Assembly (NCBI GenBank): GCA_037176905.1
Contig: JBBBWG010016445.1
Span: 1-64,000 of the forward strand
DNA: 64,000 nucleotides
Direction: 5' to 3'
Source: Azolla pinnata
Lineage: Eukaryota > Streptophyta > Polypodiopsida > Salviniales > Salviniaceae
A program made the translations under genes and the position numbers. Positions 1 to 10,935 of this stretch are shown piece by piece; within the stretch, counting starts at the first letter, position 1; the number at the start of each line of letters is the position of its first letter. The notes under the pieces were generated by a model. That model saw only the letters and a program-made list of their open reading frames with translations, was not told the origin of the DNA and searched no databases.

Positions 1-46
1 TCTCTCTTCTCTCTTCTCTCTTCTCTCTTCTCTCTTCTCTCTTTCT
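1..46. repeat. CT-rich microsatellite at window start
   Basis: A TCTCTTC-type pyrimidine repeat runs from the first base to about position 46 and is probably cut by the window edge. It is simple-sequence DNA with no coding potential. Confidence 0.9.
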
Positions 47-3000
47 GTTATATAAATAAAATAAACCCTTTCCTTTTTTTAAAAACAAATTGGAATTATT
101 TTTTTCCGCTTCTTTTTCTGATCGCATTTAAATTCTGTCAGCTTATTTATTCATAGCGTTTATTTTTATTTTACAAAAAAAAACAAAAAACCGCCTACCC
201 AAACAGTTTGTAAATTACATTTTTAACCCCTACTAAAATTTGTTACAAAAATAGTTTACGAATCAAACACACCGATCCATTTCGTTTGATGTAACGTCGC
301 TTGATTTTATTTGCTGAAACATGTGATGATTTGGCGTTAATCGATTCGTTGAGTGTTCATTAATCAGTTCGTTTGATGCTAATTGAGCTCGAAATCGATC
401 GATTTGGAGTTAATCAATTCGTTTGAGCCTTAATTAATTAGTTCATTTCTCGCTACTACTGTTTTCTAATTGGTAGTCCTGCTAATTATGCTATAATCTT
501 GAACTCCCCAATGTAATTAGGCCATCATCTCGATGGCCTGATCTAATTACTATTGATTATATAATAGAAGTGGAGCATTCTTAGAGAGGTGGCTCCGTTA
601 TCGATTAATCCGTGCTTTCGTTCAACCCCAACCTCTGATAATTAAATCGGGGATGATCGAGATTATGACTTGACTAACCCAAACACTGGCTAGGAAGCAA
701 AACTAGGTGTTAATTTGTAATTTTTAATCTTAGTAAGTGACGAGGTGTAGTTTATAACTTCAGTCAATTCTCCCAATTCGATCGACGTTCAATTACTTAA
801 GTAGTATCGAATTAGCGCATTAATCAGTCAATTAGATTCCACAATTGCCAAACTTTTGTTGATCCAATACAGCAAAGGGATCGATCGGGATCAATTTAGC
901 GGGAAGCGATCAGGAAAAGCAATACCAGCGGAATTAACTGGGTGCTAAATTCTCGGCACAAAATAAGATTAGGCGTCGATTTTGCAGTGTTTTATTTTCA
1001 GCAGGTGTTCAAAATGTAATTTATAATTTTGTTAGCGCCGTTTTTCCAGGCGATTCCCGCTTTGATTAGCTGTTTTTTTTCTTTTCCGGTAGTTTTAAGG
1101 AATTTCGAGGCGGCAAGGTTCATGCCGGTCGGTGGGAAACACGTTTCTCTCGCCCAACTGAGTTGATGCTGTTACACCCAGTCGTTTCTTATCGGTCCCT
1201 TTCCGATTAATCAGCTGTCGTTCTGATTCTTCTGCTGGTCCGCAGATGGATCGATCTATCACAACATCCTTCCGGCTAGCCACTCGGAACCTGATCAGTA
1301 TCCCATCCAACAATATATATATATATATATATATATCTATAAGCCAAGTTGTTCGATCACCTTCGTCGAGCATCTGTTCCTGCATCGCATTAAGAACAGC
1401 AGCTGCAGGAGCAGAAACTGCGCCACGTTCCTTTACCTTTCGCGTATTATTGTCCTTTTTTGGAGAGCTCTTCCCAATCTCTACCACCCTTGGCAATCCT
1501 GCCGTCTGGTAAAAAATCGATGTTGCCCCTGTTTTTACGCGTTGAACTGTAGCAACTGTAGCAATCGCCTTTAAAGAGGAACATCGTCAGCAGCAGCAGC
1601 AGCATCGATGGACCTCACCATTGTATGTGTGTTGTTGATACGATCGATCCACTGATCACATGACGCCTGATTAAACCCAGACAAAAAACAGGAAACTTAT
1701 TACAAGGAGCCCTAATCCCTAAACCAACAGTATCGGTGTCATCGATGTGGTCGATCCCCGATTCAGGAGGCCAATAAAAAATCATCGTACTCGAAAATCA
1801 GATCGTGGCGGGCTCGATTAATCAGCTCTTCCGCTTTGTTCAATTCATTTGATTTATCGACTCGAATTGGCAACTATCCCGGAATCATGGGCATTGAAAA
1901 ATTGGAAATTACAAAAGTAATCGTTGGGCATCGTACGATAATTTCGAGGCGACCAATTGCAAATTTCTCCAGTCCTTCAAGACGGGTATATCGCTCCACG
2001 ATTTACTTGTAGTGTAATGCAGGATCAATTGTAATTGACCATGTGGTATAATTTGGATTGAGTGATTGTCGCTCATTCGTTGTGATTAGAGTTCTTCAAG
2101 ATAATAATCTCTTCCTGCTTAGAATCAGTTTTTTCTTCATGGTTGGCTATGATCACAGATTCTTCAAAAGACCAATCTAACCTCAATCCTTCAGAAAACA
2201 GATTTTTGGCAAATATTTTTTTACCATAGGCAAATCGCCAAATAACAGTTCCCAATCTGAAAAACTAATAGATACGGCAGAATCTGACCGCGGCAGAGGA
2301 AAAAAGGGGCAGATTTATTTGAGAAAGCAGAGTTTAATGCCAAAGAATCAGAACATTTGTTGGTTTTAGTTGAAAGAAACGCTCAGATAGTATTGAAATA
2401 TAAATAGAAATCATGCTTTAAAAGAGATCCTTCACACTCATCAATGACGAAACTCTGACTTTCTGAGCACACACAGTTTGAAAACCTTTTTTGTTGAAAT
2501 TCCCAAGATTGAAATAGAATTGTTTTTGTCTGAAAATTTTGGGAATTCTGAGGATATGATTCGTCTGAATCGAGGCAGAAATGGCAGGAGATTGGACATA
2601 CTATACCATTTAGTGTTGAGATTATTGGGCTGTATTAGGCCATCATTAGGACTACAGTAATCATCACCAAGGCTTTAGACTTGATCATGTTGGAACCCCT
2701 TGAGGTAGTTTGGTAAATGTAACCTTGGACCTGATCAAATTCAAAGCAAAGGTAAGTCAATGAATGTACAAGGGCATCACCAGAACCAGATTGGCACGAA
2801 CCAGATTGACAACCTTATGGGACAGAAACCAATTCTCCCTCAATACTTGCATTAGGAAAGGTTTTACCAGTGTCAAAATAAGCTTACCAGAGCAACCCTC
2901 AGAAAGATCACCATTATGCAATAAAAAAGTCTCCACAACTGCTGGATTTTAGCCACATCCATCATATGCCGAAATGGAGAGCTTCACTGGTCAGTGAATG

Positions 3001-3346
3001 AGTTACAAAGAGAGGGCCAGATTAGCAAAATCAATCACCAATCATTGATGATTGGCTTCGGTACCCCAGCTTCTATTAGTTTAGGAAAGCACAAAGCTTG
3101 TCCAGTATAACCCATTTATTTCTAAGAAAGCATCTCCGGAAACGTCTGGATCATTTTGTTTCTTTTTGTACATTATCCAAATTTGAGTGAATGGCACTTC
3201 TTGTTTGCCCAGAACTTTGATACATATGTTGCTCCAAAGATATGCCATTCCAACAGGCATGCCCAGACCTTCAATCAAGCGTTCTAAAACTCCTCGAGGA
3301 AAGCAAGACTAAATCCTTTAGAACATTATAGAAGAGGAAAACTCAT
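47..3346. other. gene-free stretch, AT-rich, no supported gene
   Basis: About 3.3 kb with only short overlapping open frames on both strands. None resembles a known family or shows splice sites that join it to a neighbour. A short (AT)n tract lies at about 1314-1336. GATCGAT-type motifs are frequent. The right part lies downstream of the minus-strand DUF3527 gene and may hold its 3' untranslated region. Confidence 0.6.
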
Positions 3347-6300
3347 TCACAGGCGGTCGAAAGACAGGGTGGAGGCACAGCCGAACACATCGTTGACAGC
3401 CACAGAAGACGCGTCATCGTGATTCGGGGGCATCACGGGGTTCTTGGTGGTAGTGGGGTTGAATGGCTGCAAGTTCGAGCCCTGATTGGTGCATTGTCCA
3501 GCTGCTGCCATTGTTATCATCTGAGGTGGTGTTGTTGCTGTCATATGGGCATGAGATGATGCTGACGGAGATGGTGCAGATGATGATAATGATGTCGGTG
3601 ATGATGATGTTGATGCATGTTGGTCAGGCACGCCTGATCCCCTCCCGTGCAGGATTGCCACTGCCATGGCAAATGCTTGTAATGGCGAGAGCGGTGCTCG
3701 AAAATCGACTGCGATCAGCCCATTCTCGCGAGGTGCCAGACAAATGTATGCATCCTCATTATCTCCATCCTATTCACACCCACATGAAAAACAGGTTTTA
3801 GTTTCACATACCTTTGCATCTACACCAGATGTAAAAATAACGGGCGAAACAATGGACGAAATGCTAACCCAAGCAAACTAGTCAGCTCTATTCAAAAGCT
3901 GTATACTAGTTTGTCTTCAACGTTTACCAGATTTAATCTTATACGGCATCAACTACACCGTCAGTTTTTGGAAGCTACTTAACGATGGGTGTGGTGTGGC
4001 AGGCTATCGATATTCCCATTCTCATCAATGGCTTGTGACACAATAAGAGAAAACAATGCTACAGTAGAAATTCAGGTCAATGTGGATAGAGGAACTGACC
4101 CATCTGTGACATGTTCCATATTTGGATCCACCCCCCCCACTTTTTAAAAAGGACAAAGCATAAAAGGAAAAGGACCAGAAAGGGAAGTTTTGAACCTGTT
4201 TGTATAATGCCAAGTGCTTTCCGTCATTCTTGTAAAATCCTAGCCTTGAGGATTCCATTCCTGGCGAGAACTTGGTTTGTTGATCGGTCAGAACCATCAT
4301 TCCACACCCAAGGTCCCATCCCTTGCAATCACATTTCCCACCTTCTCGCCATCGCTTGATCAGTGGTGAGGGCCCTTTCGAATCACTGCCCGAAGGTCTT
4401 CCATGGCATCCTGATGGAAGAATAACAGTTATATTCGGTTGCTTGAGGCACTCATTCCTCAAATCAAAAACGCTTTTCCTGGGCTCAATCTCAGCATCTG
4501 ATCTCGAGATATCATCGTGCAATCCACACCATTCAGGATGAGCTGGCATCTCAGATAACAAAGCTGAGTACATCCCATAAAAACAATGTTAAATCCATTG
4601 CTCTTCAAAATGAACCAATAAAGGACACATAATACACAAAATGGCATTAAACAATGTTATGCATTTCGTTCCACCAAATCCATCTTCAAACTTAACCCAC
4701 AAAAATAAACATCCGCATCATTGTTTAACAATTTTATGCATTTCGCTCGAACACAATCCATCTCCAGAACGGAATGAACAACAACATACATACACACCAT
4801 CATCTAACAATGTTATGTGTATCTTTCAACCAAAATCCACACAAAAAAGGTCAAACATACATAACATCATTTATACATTTCTCTTGACCAAAATCCAGCT
4901 GAAAAAAGCTGCAGATCCACAACATCACTCAACCAAAATTCATCTCCAAAAAGATCCCCAAAAAGGACAGACTCACACAACAAATGCAACAATGTCATGA
5001 ATCACGCTCAGCCGAAATCCATCTCTGAAGACAATCAAAAGACAGCATGCATCCACAACGTCTTCCAACAAGATGAAGCATTTTACTTGATCAGAATCCT
5101 TTTTCCTTATGGACTGGAAAAAACACATCATATGCACAACATTGTTTAACGTTGCTGAGCATTTCATTCAACGGAGATCCATGAAAAAAGGGCCTACCTT
5201 CATCTCCCTCGTGATGACGAAGATCCAAAGGCACATGGATGATCATGGCAGCCAGTTCGGAGTTCAATCCAATCCCACCCAACCTAACATGAGCAGCATC
5301 TGGGGAGTCATCGAAATTGGAACTGGCACCCACGCGGTTGCTCTTCCTTGCTTTCCTCACCCATGCCTTTGACCGCAAGATCCATCTCCGGGGCTTCTGC
5401 TTCCTCTCTGAAGAAGAAGGGGAAGAATGCTCGGGCGATGCTAGATTGCTTGGGATAAGGCTTTGCGAGACGTACCATGCCGAGATAGCGCTGGGTGAGG
5501 AGAAGCTCGAATATAGGCCATCGGACAAAGGAGAGGGGGAGGCTGAGGGAGAAGGAGAGGGAGAGGCTGACGACATGTTCATCAGAACCATGTGGTTGTA
5601 TGTGCTAGACGAAGATTTCCGTGGACAGGCATGAGATCCGCTCTCGAGCGAAGATGAGCTATTCAATGAGTAGCAGTGTGAATGGCAATCCTCATCATTC
5701 TTCAGTATGGGGCTGGAGCACGTCGGAGCTTTAACACTCGAGAGCACAAACTCTGACCGCACCCATGTGCTGTTGATGTCCCCTGGGCAGAGGACACTAG
5801 CCACTGTCATTCTCCCAGCTAGTTCAGATACAAGCTTCTCCTTAGGACTCCAATGCTTCCATCCTCTCCTGCCTTTCCTCTTGTTATTGCTCTCGCCCCT
5901 CAGCGAGTAGAACGTATACCGCCAAGCACCTTCACTCTCCCCGATCTGTATATCTTCCATCCAGATCTTGGCTGTAACGACTTCATCATAATCGTCAAGC
6001 AAGAATGTGTAGCAAGGCAGGCCATCTCTCAAGGAGCATTGCAGTACGCCATGGATCGGTCCCCGAGTGCTCAGCACCGGTTCACCTATGCTAGTAGCAG
6101 GCATCGATCTGATATGACTATCCCTTTTAGAGACCGACTTGCGGCTAGGGGAGGATTGTCCCGGCAAGGGAGATGTCCACGGGGCATCCATGTCTGCTTC
6201 TTTCGGAGCGAATTCATGTTGAATCTGATTCCCAAGGCTGCTTCGATTTGATGCTAGATTGTACTTTGATGGATCCTCTCGCAAAGAGCTCTTTACCTCT

Positions 6301-6455
6301 ACTAGATCTGTTAATGACATCGAGGAGCATCTTGGAGAATCGTACGCTTTCTGCACCAAGGATGATGCTGGTGATGATACCCATGGCTCAGTACCCCATT
6401 TACCACCGTTATCATCCGCTTCCTCCTTCTGAGCCCTGTTCTTGATCATGTTCAT
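3347..6455 (-). CDS. DUF3527-type protein of unknown function, three coding exons
   Basis: Exons on the minus strand are 6455-5198, 4497-4196 and 3769-3347, joining in frame to 660 aa. Recognition rests on two blocks known from plant DUF3527 proteins. One, at about residues 130-170, begins GPIHGVLQCSLRDGLPCYTF. The other is a Cys/Trp-rich C-terminal block with PSPLIKRWREGG, CDCKGWDLGC and, in the last exon, LSPLQAFAMAVAILH. Between them is a Ser/Pro-rich, probably disordered region with an SPSPSPSASPSP run. The 5198 donor (AAG/GTAGGC), the 4196 donor (CAG/GTTCAA) and the 3769 acceptor are clear. The 4497 acceptor has a weak pyrimidine tract and was chosen by phase. The start is the first Met after an acceptor at 6468. 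I see no catalytic motif or membrane segment. The molecular role of the family is not established to my knowledge, so no function is assigned. Confidence 0.82.
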
Positions 6456-7430
6456 TCCAGGACAAACCTACATCACACGTGAAAAAAACGGCCACTTTCT
6501 ACCGTCATTCACTCACTATTTTGCAGCTGAGCAAACGAAATGAATTGATCTTTTGTTTTTTCTCCTTCTCATTCTTTTCTCTTGATACTTCATATGTGAA
6601 TAAATTTTCTTAGGCGAGAAAACAAAGAGGAACGCTGAAGAACCAACACACAGAGATCGAATGATTCGTGCATAGGCTGCACATGCATGTAACTAACAGG
6701 GACCCAAGACCCACAAAATCTATTTGGTACGTCGCGCTTGAACCCCATTGAAACCGTACTCAACCTGAATAGAAGGATTCAGAATCACAGTGTACCAAAT
6801 AGACTTCAAATCCTAACTAACAAATGCAAAGATTGGTAAAGGGTTCTGCGAAAATTCCTCAAACATGTGTGATTATAAGGGCTCAAAATCCCCATCAAAT
6901 GCACGTAACCATGGTCCAAAACCCATTAAACAAATGGGAGAAAGCAATCAGCACAATGGTTCAAAACTAATTTGATGGGCAGCGCTAGTTTTGCAGGCTA
7001 AAATGGCATCAAAAAACACATTACCATTGGATGCAACCCGTTCAATGCAAGGGCTAATAGTAACATACCTGAGGAGACGAGCGCGGAAAACTCTTGGATG
7101 AATCGACGACAGCAGGAAGAGGAGATGACGGAAGCTCGATAGGCTTGGACTACTTAGTCAGATTGCCGGGTAGATTCGAAGAACTCGTTCGCTGTCTCTG
7201 GTGCTGATTCGAAATGGAAGAAGCCGCAGAAGAAAACAGAAGGCTTCGTACACGTGGATAAGCTCCGTATATCCTGTCGATCTCTGTGCGCTTTCTTTTC
7301 TAAACGGAAGGAAGGGGAGGATGAACGGGATCCTCCCGGCAACAGCGCCACTCCATCGTGAGCATCTGGGTCCGAGAACTGGGTCCGCTTCTGTTTGATT
7401 GCGGTCCTCTAAAGATCGACGGGGAAGCAA
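6456..7430 (-). promoter_or_regulatory. split 5' leader of the DUF3527 gene
   Basis: A consensus donor (CTCAG/GTATGT, minus strand, exon end 7069) and an acceptor (TGATGTAG, exon start 6467) define a leader intron of about 600 bp directly before the start codon at 6455. The exon above 7069 has in-frame stops and no Met joining the protein frame, so it reads as untranslated leader. The transcription start is not visible; the upper bound given here is approximate. Confidence 0.55.
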
Positions 7431-7942
7431 GACGCGGCGCGCCGCTCTCTCGGATCAAAGGAACGGGGCATTTCTGTGCGCAAGAAGGGAGAGGGAAGCA
7501 GAAGCGCAGCAGCAGCGGAGGGAAAGCCAAGAAAGAAGCAGCAGCAAAGAGCGAGGAGTTGGAGCGGGAGAGAGGCTCGTTCCCCTGCATCACCACCATC
7601 ATCACCATCCATCGCCATGGCCGCGCGACATGCATGCATCGCGCTCTCTGCATTCAACGCGGGCTCTGCACAGCGCCATAACTCGCTATAATTTCTCATT
7701 CACTCGCGCTCCCTACGCAGACACTGCACATCCACGGACAGAGTCGCTCGCCGATTCCCAAGGAGATGCAGAGAAACGAGAGCACAGAAAGAGAGAGAGA
7801 GAGAGAGAGAAGAGAGAGCGATGGCGATGGCGATGGCGATGGCGGACGCAGAGGTTTTCTCTGCTGTGTTCTGGTTTTAGGGTTTAGGGTCAACGTTGGA
7901 GAAGAAGACGATGTTCGTCCTCCGTGAAGAGACGCCTTGGCT
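7431..7942. other. GC-rich intergenic DNA with GA and GATGGC microsatellites
   Basis: This interval lies upstream of the minus-strand DUF3527 gene. It contains a (GA)n tract near 7790-7820 and a (GATGGC)n run near 7820-7845. Open frames crossing it are compositionally biased and resemble no known protein. It probably includes the promoter of the DUF3527 gene, but I cannot point to a TATA box. Confidence 0.5.
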
Positions 7943-8125
7943 GTTAGGGTTAGGGTTAGGGTTTAGGGTTTAGGGTTAGGGGTTTTAGGGTTAGGGGTTT
8001 AGGGTTAGGGGGTTTAGGGTTAGGGGTTTTAGGGTTAGGGGTTTTAGGGTTAGGGTTAAGGGTTTTAGGGTTAGGGGTTTTAGGGTTAGGGTTTTTTGGG
8101 TTTTTAGGGTTTAGGGGTTTAGAGT
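7943..8125. repeat. interstitial telomere-like repeat, TTTAGGG type
   Basis: Near-continuous TTAGGG, TTTAGGG and GGTTTAGGG units on the plus strand, with variable G and T run lengths. This is the plant telomere motif lying inside a chromosome arm between genes. Many units are off-consensus, so it is not a fresh telomere end. Confidence 0.9.
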
Positions 8126-8845
8126 CTTGGGCCTAGTTTGTTTGCCCTTATCTTTGGTTGGCCGATCTTCTCCGTCCCCATGGCTATTAGGGTTAGGGTT
8201 AGGGCTTTTAGGGTTTTTAGGGTTTTTAGGATTTTTAGGGTTAGGGGTTTAGGGGTTTAGAGTCTAGGGCCTAGTTTGTTTGCCCTTATCTCTGGCTGGC
8301 CGATCTTCTCCGTCCCCATGGGTATTAGGGTTAGGGTTAGGGTTTTCAGGGTTTTGGGGTTTTGGCTCGTTTGTTTGCCCTTATCTCTGGTTGGCCGATC
8401 TTCTCCGTCCCCGTGGCTATTAGGGTTAGGGTTAGGGTTTTTAGGGTTTTGGGGTTTTGGCTCGTTTGGTTGCCCTTATCTCTGGCTGGTTGATCTTCTT
8501 CGTCCCCGTGGCTATTAGGGTTAGGGTTAGGGTTTTCAGGGTTTTTAGGGTTTTGGGGTTTTGGCTCGTTTGGTTGCCCTTATCTCTGGCTGGCTAATCT
8601 TCTTCGTCCCCGTGGCTATTAGGGTTAGGGTTAGGGTTTTCCGGGTTTTCAGGGTTTTTAGGGTTTTGGGGTTTTGGCTCGTTTGGTTGCCCTTATCTCT
8701 GGCTGGCCGATCTTCTCTGCTATTAGGGTTAGGGTTAGGGTTTTTTAGGGTTTTTTAGGGTTTTTAGGGTTTTGGCTTGTTTATTTTGCCCTTATCTCTA
8801 GTTGGCCGATCTTCTCTATCGCCATGTGGACTATGTAGGGTTGGG
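8126..8845. repeat. telomere-derived minisatellite, seven units of about 95-139 bp
   Basis: Each unit combines a TTAGGG-type block with a unique block that contains TTGCCCTTATCTCTGG followed by a CCGATCTTCTCCGTCCCC-like segment. The landmark GCCCTTATCT recurs near 8143, 8282, 8377, 8472, 8576, 8689 and 8788, giving spacings of about 139, 95, 95, 104, 113 and 99 bp. Length differences come mostly from the GGGTTTT part. Open frames through it are by-products of the repeat. Confidence 0.88.
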
Positions 8846-9420
8846 GTTTTTGGGTAAACCATGTCAATGTGGAGGCTTTCCCGACCATTTAATCAGTTAG
8901 CTGCTTTCGGCGATAAGATTGTTCTGGCTGATTCTTTGTCGTACCCAAGTTCTTGGGTTAGAGTCGAGTCATCCCACGGCAACTGTGCACGACAAGGCAT
9001 AATGCCACTGAAAACTGGATCTTCACTTCCTTACGCCCCGTGATTTTTTTTTTTTCACATTATGCAACTCCGCCCAAGCACGCGTTGCGGTGAAAATTAA
9101 ATGAAAATGAAGACACTACACCGAGTTTTTAAGATGGGCAAGGTATCACGCCAGCCGTGCTTATCGGACATAATCTCTATGCATATTCGAGAAGGTTGAA
9201 ATACTCCCAGGTCTCTTGGCTCTTCAATCTATCGATTCAATGCAGAAGTGTCTCGGACCAATCTGCATACCAAGCAATTCCACGGTGCGTTATTGATTTT
9301 TGGAGCTGGTGAGAGTTGTAAATTAATGGTATACATTCTATGTTCGAGCATCGGCCTTCTGATACACATCTTTGCATCCAAGTATGTAAAACCAGTCGTG
9401 TCGCTTTCCACGCTAATCTG
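8846..9420. other. gene-free spacer between two repeat arrays
   Basis: About 575 bp of unique sequence with only short open frames and no recognisable domain. Nothing supportable is seen. Confidence 0.5.
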
Positions 9421-10010
9421 CGTTCCACCCAATCCAATTCCAATCCAATTTGCAGCCCAATTCAGTCCAATCCAATCCAATCCAATTTGTAGCTCGATTC
9501 AGTCCAATGCAAATCCAATATGCAACTCGATTAAGTCCAATCCAATCCAATCCAAGCTGTAGCTCGATTCAGTCCAATGCAATCCAATATGCAGCCCGAT
9601 TAAGTCCAATCCATTCCAATCTGCAACTTGATTCAATCCAATGCAATCCAATCTGCAGCCCAATTCAGTTCAATCCAATTCGTAGCTCGATTCAATCCAA
9701 TGCAATCCAATCTGCAACCCAATTAAATCCAATCAAATACAATCTACAGCTCGATTCAGTCCAATCCAATACCAATCTACAGCTCGATTCAGTCCAATCC
9801 AATACCAATCTGCAGCTCGATTCAATCCAATCCAATACCAATCTGCAGCTCGATTCAGTCCAATCCAATACCAATCTGCAGCTCGATTCAGTCCAATCCA
9901 ATACCAATTTGCAGCTCGATTTAGTCCAACTCAGCACAATCCAATTCAATCCAATCCAATCCAATTCACGATCCGATTTAGTCTGATCCGATCCGATCCG
10001 ATCCGATCAA
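9421..10010. repeat. CCAAT-rich satellite with a 33-bp higher-order unit
   Basis: A pentamer (ATCCA)n and variants build longer units. Between about 9748 and 9945 the unit becomes a regular 33-mer, with the landmark AGCTCGATTC at 9748, 9781, 9814, 9847, 9880 and 9913. It ends in a (GATCC)n run near 9987-10008. Because 33 is divisible by three, an open frame with an 11-residue repeat (SNTNLQLDSVQ) appears on the plus strand and another on the minus strand. I regard both as non-genic. Confidence 0.9.
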
Positions 10011-10162
10011 GTTGGGGTACACATCTTCTTTCGAAGTCCCCAATCGCGATGCTCAATACTAGGCCTCTTTTTTCCTTTTCAACAACTTCTTCTGGTTTTG
10101 TGAACTCCGTTTGGGAGGGGTATTTGGGGAAATAGCGAAAGCTTCAGAGGGCATTCCCAGAA

Positions 10163-10935
10163 TTGTGTAGATTGATACCAAACGTGAGACAGCAGAGACT
10201 CGAGATTGCAGAGGGACGCGAGGAATCGGATGCTGCGGGCTTCGCTCGATCGCTTCTCCTTCTCCTTCTTCTTAATCTGCTTCCCTGTCTCCTCGCCATC
10301 TCCTCTTCACACGCAGGTGAGTCTTTCTTCCTGCTTCCAAACCAATGTCTTCTTAGGTCTGATCATTCTTTCAGATTCATGGCGTGAAAAAAACGGATGC
10401 GAGATCGTTGTCCCGATGGAAGACGATGACGGTCAAAGATCTCTTTCTTCGTGCAACACTATTCATTCTTCTTGTTGTTTCCTGTGTCTTGTTATTTACC
10501 ACAGTAACTCCCTCCCCAGAAGAAACTACAAGAGTACACTGATTCCCAAGGCTCTGCTACTACAGCGGGGGAAACTCAGGTAATTACGTTGGAAACAACT
10601 AAATGGTTTCTTGGAAGATTAGTTTGATGTGATTCATATTTTTCTATGAAGCTCCAGCTGCAAAGAAGAAACAAAAATGCTACTTGCTTGTGGTGTTTTA
10701 CCGCATTACTCTTATGTTTGCATAAAATAGCAATTGTGTTTACGCATGTCTGGTTTGTATATGTAAAAAGTGCTATTTTTCCAGCATTTTCTGGTTGAAT
10801 CGAGTAAGAATGGATGAGGTTGTATTATGTTGTATTTATCGTCTTTTCTGGTTGTGGTGGCCTAGGAGTGAGTTTAAAGGTGTTCAGGACAAGGGATACA
10901 AAAATTGAAAAAGGAGAGCAAGAAAGAAAGCCACA
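10163..10935 (+). promoter_or_regulatory. putative 5' leader of PEX12 with a leader intron
   Basis: A pyrimidine-rich exon-like stretch ends at 10316 with a consensus donor (CACGCAG/GTGAGT) about 620 bp before the PEX12 start codon. This fits a spliced 5' untranslated exon. The matching acceptor between about 10400 and 10930 is ambiguous; one candidate is a TTTACCACAG near 10502. The transcription start is unknown. Confidence 0.45.

Noticed and set aside
7399-7887. 162-residue plus-strand frame next to the telomere-like array
   Set aside because: It has biased composition with simple repeats (GA, GATGGC) and other open frames overlap it in all phases.
9450-9986. 178-residue plus-strand frame with 11-residue repeats
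   Set aside because: It is produced by the 33-bp CCAAT satellite, with an equivalent frame on the other strand and no flanking coding signal.
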